A stretch of 27,844 nucleotides of DNA from Apostichopus leukothele (lineage: Eukaryota > Echinodermata > Holothuroidea > Aspidochirotida > Stichopodidae): the NCBI GenBank assembly GCA_010014835.2, contig JAAAKB020271102.1:1-27844 (forward strand), written 5' to 3'. The notes below the pieces were generated by a model. The model was not told the origin of the DNA. It searched no databases and worked only from the letters and a program-made list of their open reading frames with translations. This document shows positions 19,929-27,844 of this stretch, piece by piece. The position numbers were made by a program, and so were the translations under genes. How positions within the stretch are numbered: position 1 is the first letter of the stretch; every line of letters begins with the position of its first letter.

Positions 19929-20570
19929 TTTTGTACATCTTGATAGGTATATTTTGGTTAAAAGAAAAAATTAGGTTGAACTTTAAATGCTTATTTTAAT
20001 TTCGTACTTGTAAATTGTTGCTCATGATTATGAAGACAGGTCTTTCTTTTAATAAATAGTCTCAATGAATTTACCTACCTCTAATAAGAATTGCAAGTAA
20101 GAAATTGGGGTTTTAATGATTACCAAACTTAGATAAGGTATTGTGATTAGTCAATCTCCAGGTCATGGCTACAGTGCTGAGTAACATTTCTCTACAATCC
20201 TGCATAGCTCATCACTTCAAAGTCATATTTACAGTGTGCTAGACCTGTCCCGTGTTATAGCATATATTAGTGTGTCATTTCACTCCAGTAATGTAACAAA
20301 GAGAATCCCATGTTGAATTCACATGGTAACATTTGTTCTCTGATTCAAACTTGATGGCATTCATCACAAAAACATTCATTAAAATTGTGTGCTACTTTTT
20401 GGTCGTTTGAGTTTGAAGAAAAAAACTAGTCCATTACTTGAAAATATTTGTCTATATACCATATGCTGAGAGTCTGTTACCAGATAGACAACTTGTTTTA
20501 TGTTTGGAAGTAAACTGAGAATGCATGATCACATGAATTAAGGGGGGGGGGGGGGGGGTGGAGAGGGGCC

Positions 20571-20930
20571 CTTCATAACCCAACCAATATTTTTGGCATT
20601 GGAATGCACTGGTACAGGTTTTAAGAGGAAATTTCACAGCATGTTGTATGAGAATGACTCAGGTCAAATGTGGCTTTCCTCATTCTTTGATATCTTCCAT
20701 TACAAGTCAGTAAAGTAATTCCTGGGTAACCTGGACATGTCAGGTCCAGGTCATGTGACTGGAAGCTTCATTACCCATCCATTTTTTGGTCCAGTGTGAT
20801 GTAACGGTGCAATTAAGAGAAAATGTAACAACATGGTGTAGAAGAATGATGACTCAGCTGCACAGTGTGACATATACTGGTAGAAGTTACCAGTCAGTAC
20901 AGTAAGTCTAGTAAGACCTAGGTATTCCGA
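20571..20930. repeat. Diverged direct duplication, period about 190-196 bases
   Basis: CTTCATAACCCAACC (20571) matches CTTCATTACCCATCC (20767). TTTAAGAGGAAATTTCAC matches ATTAAGAGAAAATGTAAC, each then followed by a CATG(G/T)TGTA..GAATGA..CTCAG stretch. TTACAAGTCAGTAAAGTAA matches TTACCAGTCAGTACAGTAA. The order is kept in both copies with small gaps, so this is an old tandem duplication of about 165 bases. Confidence 0.7.
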
Positions 20931-22628
20931 AAAGGAAAGAATGTCTGGATAGTCAATGCTAACACTCTATAGTGTAGGTTGCTATGGTATTGGACCCTAC
21001 ACAGTAAATAAATTTCATAATGTGCCAAATTCAGTATTGTGTATACAACAACTTGTACTGTAACTTGTTTGCAAATATAAGTCATAACTTGTCTAACAAA
21101 TATATATATGTATCAAATATATATATGATATATTATCTAATGCATTTTATGGCATTGTACAATAGCAAATAGTGGTAACTGTATCCAAATCTTTCCAGGT
21201 TGTAAAGGCCACTAGGTTTCACTGTACTGCATAAGTTTGTTATCTATCTTGCCAGTGCATTATATGCATGAATCAGGATCCGGTTACCATTCTTGGAATA
21301 TGATCCCACACTCTTGCACATCAGATACCAGCAAACTTGGCTGGGCCAGCACTGATGATTAAACAGTGATTCTCTGAACCAAACTTGTATTGGTTCTTGA
21401 ACTTAAGTAATCGTTTGTTGTTGTTTTAGAATATCTGATCCCTAAAGTAAACAGGAGTATTTTTTAATAATTAATGTGAAATAATTGTTTGTCTAGCAAT
21501 GTAAATAAGCAGCTGTGTTCATAGAAACTGTAGAAAAACTTTGTCATATAAATAAAGTTGATGCATTCAACTATTACTAGTTATTCATCTTTTCTTGTTT
21601 CTCCTTGTTTGGTCCTCTTTCTTATTTTTAATTTGAAAAAAATACAGTAATTTATAAATAACAAAGATGACATTAAACATCACTGTCAAATTTCTGTAAT
21701 ATATTTTTCTATTGCAAAATTATCTTGAATAACTTGATTATTTACTATTTATTACACACATATGACTATTACTATTCACAAAATGATTGCAACTTACATT
21801 TATGAATATTCACATGTTAAGAGATAAATGGCCTAACTAAGAATTGACTTTGAGAATTGGTACATTTGCTTCAATTAAGTTTTGAGCAAAGTTCATGTCT
21901 TGTTGAAATTCTTTTCAATGTTACCTAGGATTTGCACAATGAAAGTTCTGGAAATGTTTTTATAATAATTCTTTGGATTTTTTCGCACCTGTATTTCTTA
22001 ACTTCAAAGATATGTACAGTACTAAGATAGATTCTTTGGAAAGCATAAAGGACAACTCCATTCAGTAATGGGACTGAGAAAAGATTTGATCTTGTACAAT
22101 GAACAGTTAGAGGTAGATTTCCTAAGTATAGAATTTCAAATCGCACTACTAAACTTTGCCAGTCATTACAATATTTGCTTTGTCAACAAAAACCAGGACA
22201 ACTTTTTAAACCTGTAGCCACACAGATGTTTCTCAGTACTGTTGGAAATATTTCCAAATATCAAAAACTTGTTGAATACTTTACTCTAGTTAAATATGGC
22301 AGTATTTAAGAACAAATGATTGATGAACGGATGATATGTTGAAGAAATATTACTTTTTTTGATAATCCTTTACCAATAAAACTCTCTAAGTCTTACACTT
22401 TTAAAGTAATTGAACTATATAAATATATATATATATGTATAGATATATAGACTAACATGTGAAAACATACTAAACAACATTTAAAGCTCATATACAATTT
22501 TCCACTCAAAAGATACTGAAGAAGAAAGAAAAAAGGGAAGAAAGGACTTTCAACTACAACATTATTGATTTCCTCACCATAATCTAAATCAAATAAATGG
22601 CACTTACCGAACACTAAACATACATCGT
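20931..22628. other. Convergent intergenic region
   Basis: AT-rich, with TA microsatellites near 21100 and 22424-22450 and a + strand AATAAA at 21550-21555. Short frames on both strands have no recognisable domain. The death-domain gene ends to the left and NAPE-PLD to the right, so transcripts converge here. Confidence 0.55.
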
Positions 22629-22634
22629 TTTATT
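22629..22634 (-). terminator. Candidate NAPE-PLD poly(A) signal
   Basis: Reverse-strand AATAAAAC about 500 bases past the stop. A nearer alternative AATAAA lies at 22929-22934. Neither can be chosen without transcript data. Confidence 0.35.
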
Positions 22635-23132
22635 GAGGTGTACCTTCAAAAACACATATTTTCGTTGTGTTCAACATTTCTTTGAATTTTTAATTTCCAT
22701 CTGTTTATGACTTCTTCGTCCTTATTCTTCTAAAAAATCACCTGCTTGCAAATGCAGAGTACTAAAAGTCAGAATGTCTCACCATAAGTCGTATCCAATG
22801 CAACATTTTGGACCCCACCATAGCATAATGCTACTGCAAAATGATACTACCCCAACAGCTTTAAATCAAATTTTGAAATAAGCAAATATCATTCCAATCA
22901 ACTGTAACGCTACAGAGGATATCATTCTTTTATTTCTCCTGTAATCCTCATTGAATTGAACACTTCTGAGAGATGCATTTGCACAGGTAATTTTGAGATT
23001 GATTGCCAAATAGGAGTCAAAACGATTAAATTTTTACGATATGTGCCTGAGAGTTACGTCAGATTCATAATGTACCCTGTACGTCCATATATACCTATGG
23101 TAACATCCTACATATTATTCTACATATCAATC

Positions 23133-23243
23133 TTAAGCAGTAATAATTTTGGATTCACCATGGTGAAGTGTGAAAAAGTCATCTGGATTTTGGCCAAGGT
23201 TTTCCATCGCTTCTATGGCTTTTTTTGGTGGATCTAGATAAAA
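23133..23243 (-). CDS. NAPEPLD: NAPE-PLD terminal coding exon
   Basis: 36 codons plus TAA (23135-23133). It encodes F-Y-L-D-P-P-K-K-A-I-E-A and D-D-F-F-T-L-H-H-G-E-S-K, the family C-terminal block. Acceptor CATGCAG. Confidence 0.93.
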   Translation of the reverse strand, partial: FYLDPPKKAIEAMENLGQNPDDFFTLHHGESKIITA

Positions 23244-25801
23244 CTGCATGGAAAATGAGAAATGAAAGTAGCTGTTTAGAAACAGGATGATTATTTTCAT
23301 GTTTAAGGGAAAAAATGGTTTAAATTAAAGGGAAACAATATACCATTATTTAGACCTCTATATTACATGCTTTGCCACTTGAAACAAAATGTTTTTCATT
23401 TGTTTGCAAATCCGTAACATTTTCCCGAAGCTAAAAATATCCCATCCAAGAAAAGCATACAATTTGGTTCTCTTTACGATTTTGGCACTGCTCTAAGCAG
23501 ACTTCAGGTTTCAACTGTTCTGCTTAGATTAGACAGCTTATAGAGAAAGACAAGAACTTCAACAATGTTGTCAAAATGTGGTAATGAACAACTTTGTTGA
23601 ACCTTAATTACCTCCAAAAATGTTTCATGTTTACCGTGGGTAATACTTTTCTGAAGGTCCAGAGCCAACCCCCCCCCCTCCCCAACCCCTACAGTGCCTA
23701 GTGACGGAAGATGCACTGTTGAAACTTGAATATGAGTGACTGTTTTAACTTCTAGCATATTTCTGGAAAATTTGATGTCCTGTAAATACTTAATAACCTG
23801 CAAATAGTAATGGTCAAGAATTTCTCTCAGACAGCCAGCATTAGTGCTGTTACAGGATATGTAGAGCAACGATAAACGATACCTAACAAACACTGGCAAT
23901 TACCAAGTCAATGAATTTATTTGCAATTCTAATGAACTTTGACAAGATACTGGATAAACCATCAGTAACCCATCCAACATTGATCCTTCTTTTGTTCACT
24001 TGTACTGCAAAATGTGAGAATGTCTCAACTGAGACGGGTACTTTGAATACATTACCTCAGAACCCAGTCGAAAGGTTCCCCAATGAATACCAAGAGATTT
24101 CTGAGCTCTGACGTCTATGTGGACCTTAGCAGCCTCTTCTGGGCTAATGTGAAAGGCTTTCTTGAACCACCTATAGTCACAATGGAGAGCAGAATATATG
24201 ATTAGGAGCTTTCAGTAAACTTTCTTCTCTTTTTATTACTTTCACATTTCCTTTTAATTTTTTCTCTTATGTACATGTACAACCATGAACCACTTCCCAC
24301 CACAATCACTTACATTACGCTAATGCGACAATATTCTATGCAAACAAAATGAAGTCTTTCCTCTTGTATAAAAGAGATCAATTACAGGCTAATGAACCTT
24401 TGCAGTTGCTACAAAACAACACTGACTGTGATTCTTATATCTGCACAGTAGCTTAAGCACATCCGGTAAGAGAATAATTAAGTGCCAAGAGGTTAAAAGT
24501 ACTGATATAATTTCTTTTATTATATTTATTACATTACTCACAGTGGTTCATAAGCTCCTATTGGTATAGCTGCCAGACTGAATGGTCCGTACCTATTACC
24601 GATTTCTTTGAAGCCTTTACAGTAGCCTGTATCTCCTGCAAAATAGAAACTAGCAGATGGACCTTTTATGACCCATGAACCCCAAAGGGTCTTACAGTAA
24701 TCTCTGGCAGATCTTCTGGTCCAGTGTTGTGTTGGTGTAAATGCTATAAGTACCTCAGGATGGCTTTCCAAACAACTCTCCTGCCACCAATCCATCTCGA
24801 CCACATTCTCGCAACCTGTGTCACGAAACCACTGCTTGAGACCCAACGGAGCAAACCATCTCAAAGACTCTCCAAATCTCTCGTTGAGTGCTCGGACTGT
24901 ATGTTCATCAAGATGATCGAAGTGGTTATGACTGGTAAAGACAGCATTGATTTCTGGAAGTTCCTCCACTGTCACTGGACAAGGTCTATACCTCTTTTTC
25001 CCTATAATTCCCTTTGGACCACAAGTTTGGCTAAAGATAGGGTCAGTTAGGAATGTGATACCATCAAACTGCACTAATGTTGAAGCATGGCCTATCCATA
25101 CTACTCGAATGCTGCCTGGCGGCGGAGGTTGTTTCAGCTCTTCGTAGTTTACTTCTTTCACAGGCAGTGTAGTATCCAGCTCCTGGAAGGAAGAAAAGAG
25201 TACTAAGAAGAACTAAGAAAACCCTTCAATATAGGATGGATGCATCTATCTTTGGTCATAAGACCAGGCTCCATTAGCATAGTTCTATGAAAGTCTTTAC
25301 CTAAAACACATTCTTTAGTGATTTTTAAGAATGTAGTTTGCTATCTCTCTCTAAGAAACTGATTTTTGTTGTGGTTGTCCAATCAAGAGTTGTTGCAACT
25401 TGTAGACAAGATTAATGGACACTTGGATAAATTTTACAGTATATCACACATTAGTGTTTTTATTCTATGGAAAAACAAAAATTCCCACGAAAAACCTCAA
25501 AGGAACATTTGGTTGTGAATTTCTCAGACTAGACATTTTGTATCATTAGATATCAAGGTCGGCTACGTAAATATCAATTAAGTCTTCTCACCGATGCAGA
25601 AGGAAGGTTGATTTTACTTTTGTCAAAGAGAACCCACTTGAGGAACTTCTTCAATGTGTTGTCCTCCCACGTGTCCCATGGGTTTATGTATTGTCCGTTT
25701 TTAAAAATTGATTGAGTCACTGGTGCAGATTTGTCATTGGTAGATGATGAAACTTCTGCCTGGTGGTCAGATTGTGAGGGTGGTATGCCGGCCTCTGCCA
25801 T
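23133..25801 (-). CDS. NAPEPLD: N-acylphosphatidylethanolamine-hydrolysing phospholipase D
   Basis: NAPE-PLD is a membrane-associated zinc metallo-beta-lactamase-fold enzyme that cleaves N-acyl phosphatidylethanolamines to N-acylethanolamines (anandamide and relatives) and phosphatidic acid. Four coding exons, 25801-25592, 25182-24542, 24170-24056 and 23243-23133, join in frame to 358 residues plus TAA (human is 393). The metal-binding motif S-H-N-H-F-D-H-L-D supplies H155, H157, D159 and H160. T-P-T-Q-H-W supplies H223, F-A-G-D-T-G-Y D254 and G-I-H-W-G-T-F H313, all at the family spacing, about 30 residues earlier than in human. Conserved blocks include L-T-D-P-I-F, A-L-N-E-R-F-G, L-R-W-F-A-P-L-G-L, L-W-G-S-W and A-A-I-P-I-G-A-Y-E-P. 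The C-terminus F-Y-L-D-P-P ... D-D-F-F-T-L-H-H-G-E-S matches the family end. The difference in length lies in the poorly conserved N-terminus. No damage seen, and it should be an active enzyme. Confidence 0.95.
23244..24055 (-). other. NAPEPLD: NAPE-PLD last intron
   Basis: 812 bases with a C10 run (23669-23678). A 131-codon reverse-strand frame (23899-23504) lies fully inside it. It has no recognisable domain, and I regard it as chance (see rejected). Confidence 0.7.
24056..24170 (-). CDS. NAPEPLD: NAPE-PLD exon with the last metal ligand (H313)
   Basis: One base completes a Leu codon, then 38 codons follow: W-F-K-K-A-F-H-I, S-P-E-E-A, and S-L-G-I-H-W-G-T-F. Acceptor ACTATAG, donor GAG|GTAATG. 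Confidence 0.92.
24171..24541 (-). other. NAPEPLD: NAPE-PLD middle intron
   Basis: 371 bases, GTGAGT..CTATAG. Nothing further recognised. Confidence 0.8.
24542..25182 (-). CDS. NAPEPLD: NAPE-PLD catalytic core exon
   Basis: 641 bases, 213 codons plus two, with acceptor TTCCAG. It carries six of the seven metal-site residues (H155 to D254) and ends at Y-E-P with donor CT|GTGAGT. This single large exon holds most of the hydrolase fold. Confidence 0.95.
25183..25591 (-). other. NAPEPLD: NAPE-PLD first coding intron
   Basis: 409 bases, GTGAGA..TTCCAG. Nothing further recognised. Confidence 0.8.
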
Positions 25802-25841
25802 GAATGCTACAGCCAGTTAAAGAAGTGTCCACAATTAAAAT
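25592..25841 (-). CDS. NAPEPLD: NAPE-PLD exon with 5' UTR (25802-25841) and first 70 codons
   Basis: The start ATG at 25801-25799 (C-ATG-GCA, G at +4) is preceded by 40 bases of UTR and a good acceptor, TCTCTCTACAG, so a separate non-coding first exon is likely upstream. It encodes the variable leader and then N-P-W-D-T-W-E, the last a conserved NAPE-PLD block. Phase 0 donor TCG|GTGAGA. Confidence 0.85.
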
Positions 25842-26366
25842 CTGTAGAGAGAAAATGAACATTCTGAAGTTATTATAAGTGTCTTGTGATATTTCTGATT
25901 GGTGGAGGGTATAATATATGTGATGGATGCTACTGTATGTTTGGGATCCTTAGGGCAGCTTTGTTGAGGTAATTTTCTAAATTGCACACAAATATGTTAG
26001 ACACACAAAGAATGGTTACATCTATGGTCAACTTCCGAGTCTTGCTTTATGGCCACTTTTGAGCAACTTGCTGTCAATGGCAGAACCAGGGAGTAGGGGA
26101 TTGCAGCAATCCCAATCTCCCAAGTTTGCTCTGGTAAAACAATCCTAAAGCCCCTCCTTTCCTTCAACTTAAATTTGCATGGGATTTGCACTTCATACAG
26201 GCATGATTTTGTACTTTCAAATGCTTTCCCGCTGCCCCAAGCTTCCTCCATATGTTGCAATATTAAGTTGATATTATATCGGATGCAAACAAAAGAGAAA
26301 GTGCATCTGCTGTATGATTCTGGCAAAATTACCACTTCTGATTTTTTCAATTTTGGGGGCCTTTGT
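25842..26366. other. NAPE-PLD 5' flank and candidate repeat
   Basis: 25842-26050 is probably 5' intron or promoter of NAPE-PLD. From about 26060 the sequence has a repeat-like look: CAATGGCAGAACCAGGGAG followed by the near-perfect inverted repeat GGGATTGC-A-GCAATCCC (26097-26113). It resembles in kind the G/C hairpin plus 'CTCCGCCACTG' end at 53-105. It runs up to the hAT end at 26367. No function inferred. Confidence 0.4.
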
Positions 26367-26820
26367 CAGACCTGTCAACCTGTTTGACCCCAAAATAGGG
26401 AGAATAACATTTTTCAGGGCCAAAAAATAGGGAGAACAAGGGGAAAATAGGGAGGTTGGTAATTTTCAACTGAAATGATATAAATACTCCTAAATAAGTA
26501 TAGTCTACTTATGCAATACAGTGAGAGAATCATCCAATCAGTGTTTCTTGTTGTAGTTTACAGCAGCTCGCTTCGCTTTCTACAGGGTTTCTTTAGTAGG
26601 CTTCCATTTGAAACAGGGAACAGTGGACTCTGGGTACTGTGACTTCATGGCTAGTATGCTAGATAGAGTCCCATCAAGCTTGAGACTTGACTGACTGTCT
26701 GTCTTGTTCTTGCGAACTACACTGAATAGCCTTTCCTGTTCAGCGTTACTGAGGGGAATTACTAAGCATAGGACTAATTGTTGGCTATTTTCAAAAATGT
26801 CGCAAGTGATGAAACATTAA
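26367..26820 (-). mobile_element. hAT DNA transposon fragment: terminal region and transposase C-terminus
   Basis: On the reverse strand about 26812-26587 reads as a hAT C-terminal dimerisation region: N-S-Q-Q-L-V-L-C-L-V-I-P-L-S-N-A-E-Q-E-R-L-F-S-V-V-R, then S-L-K-L-D-G-T-L and L-A-M-K. This is the pattern of hAT transposases (S-N-A-x-x-E-R-x-F-S). The frame meets a TAG after K-E-T-L and continues with A-A-V-N-Y-N-K. It is opened upstream by a TAA, so only the 3' end survives. The likely element tip is CAGACCTGTCAACC at 26367, followed by three AAATAGGGAG subterminal copies (26392-26450). The matching tip and an 8-base target duplication were not found, so the 5' part is lost. It is not functional. 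Confidence 0.7.
26392..26452. repeat. AAATAGGGAG subterminal repeats of the hAT element
   Basis: Three copies of AAATAGGGAG lie within 60 bases of the element tip. Subterminal repeats of this kind are typical hAT transposase-binding sites. Confidence 0.55.
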
Positions 26821-27844
26821 TAAACCGGGAGAATAGAATATGGTATATGCGAGTCGTCGAATTTCTAACTGACGCGCTGTCTCGGGAATTCGGTAGAGAG
26901 TTGTAGAACTTCGTAGACGAGGTTGACAAACTTATCTTATTAGTGAAAAACACTGCACTGATTCTTTGTTTCAAACACGCGTAAAGTAGATATCTGTTAT
27001 GGCCCCCATGGCTCGCCATAGGTTATGTATGGGTTATGCAAACGCATTTTTTACACGTCACAACGATACATTTGGACGTACCCATCGTACGCAATGTACA
27101 CATCTTCCAGCCTATATATATACAGTAATAAATGAGCACGGTTTCAATGTCATTTTACAGCAGTAACATATGGCACGCTCTTTGGCAAGCGTTGTGACAA
27201 AAACCCACGTATATTTCTATGGAACGCCAAACAGCTGTTATGGTGGTACAAGTCTTAAGAAATTTTCCATTGGCATGAGCAAATTGTAAACGTATATGTG
27301 GAAATTGTGGATGTTTTTTTGAAGTAAATCAGTAATCGAATGGTTTTCGTTAATAATGTTAAAAATGTGATCATGTTCTCCATTTAGCCTGACATCAATA
27401 AGAAAAAACAACAACAAAACAAAGAACCCAAAGAACAACTGCTACAAGTTCAAAGACATTCTATAATCACTCATTTGACTCATCGCCGCATCATTGCTTG
27501 TTTTATGACTAGGCGTAACATCTTCCAGCAAGCATCTAACATGTGTTATGTGGTTTACCACAAAACTGTTTCATATACATCAGTTGATTAATTTTTTAAA
27601 AGAAGTCATTGATCCCTCGTTTCTTTTATTCCATTCTTCTTTTTTTTTCTTCTTTTTTTATCGTTCTTGCATAATCCGTAATCATTCATACTGTAAGTTC
27701 ATAACTGGTAAAAATCAATATGACTTTTCGTAGACAATTGGCTTGTAGTGTTTCCCAAGCGTCTAAGATAGACCTATACAATATAATCGTATGTTATATC
27801 ACTGGAATCTCAACCGCTATAGTTTGTTTCAATATATATATATA
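26821..27844. other. Gene-free right flank
   Basis: No recognisable exon. An 81-codon reverse frame (27019-26774) overlaps the hAT end in another frame and has no domain. The window ends in a TA microsatellite (27833-27844). Confidence 0.6.

Larger units (their letters stand above)
14961..20560. other. Gene-free AT-rich region
   Basis: No exon with recognisable protein similarity on either strand. Contents noted: a 16-base tandem repeat (14971-15008), a TA microsatellite (15176-15192), a retroelement-like motif (15947-15983) beside T/G homopolymers, a CRE-type palindrome TGACGTCA (16613-16620), a purine/G-quadruplex-type tract (19868-19928) and a G17 run (20542-20558). Open frames near 17210, 17985-18266 and 19123 show no domain. 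Confidence 0.6.

Noticed and set aside
23504-23899. 131-codon open frame on the - strand
   Set aside because: It lies wholly inside the last NAPE-PLD intron, has no recognisable domain and includes a Gly/Leu run made by the C10 tract. Length alone is not enough.
25997-26350. 117-codon open frame on the - strand upstream of NAPE-PLD
   Set aside because: It overlaps the repeat-like block before the hAT tip. No domain, no splice or start context, and Cys/Ser-rich random-looking composition.
26774-27019. 81-codon open frame, - strand, overlapping the hAT end
   Set aside because: Different frame from the transposase similarity and no recognisable domain.
1-27844. tRNA, rRNA, CRISPR or bacterial features
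   Set aside because: None seen. Introns and metazoan families throughout show a nuclear animal genome.

Overview
This is animal nuclear DNA. It is AT-rich and intron-bearing, with GT..AG splice sites, long intergenic stretches, homopolymer G/C tracts and repeat remnants. The recognisable genes (MICAL, a PX sorting nexin, a death-domain adaptor and NAPE-PLD) are metazoan. Overall texture suggests a marine invertebrate deuterostome, perhaps an echinoderm, but that is an impression and not proven by any single feature.

Layout. (1) 1-2329: repeat-rich DNA, then two coding exons of a MICAL FAD-monooxygenase gene on the + strand. (2) 3142-8280: a sorting-nexin gene on the - strand, with six visible exons covering an acidic leader, the PX domain and the start of the region behind it. 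MICAL and the nexin point at each other and both stop mid-protein in the 0.8 kb between them. This implies overlapping transcription units, a rearrangement or an assembly join. (3) 8281-11119: a gene-free divergent intergenic region. (4) 11159-14207: a complete-looking four-exon gene on the + strand encoding a 406-residue protein. It has a disordered N-terminus, a basic NLS-like patch, a short Gly/Asn beta-motif resembling RHIM or amyloid-signalling motifs, and a C-terminal death domain. The order recalls insect Imd and the C-terminal half of RIPK1, and it is the most interesting item in the window. (5) 14208-22628: 3' UTR and gene-free AT-rich DNA containing several repeats. (6) 23133-25841: a complete four-coding-exon NAPE-PLD gene on the - strand (358 residues) with all zinc-ligand residues present. 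(7) 26060-26820: transposon debris, including the C-terminal end of a hAT transposase on the - strand. (8) 26820-27844: no recognisable gene.

The genes do not form one pathway. The nexin and the death-domain gene are divergent neighbours, and the death-domain gene converges on NAPE-PLD.
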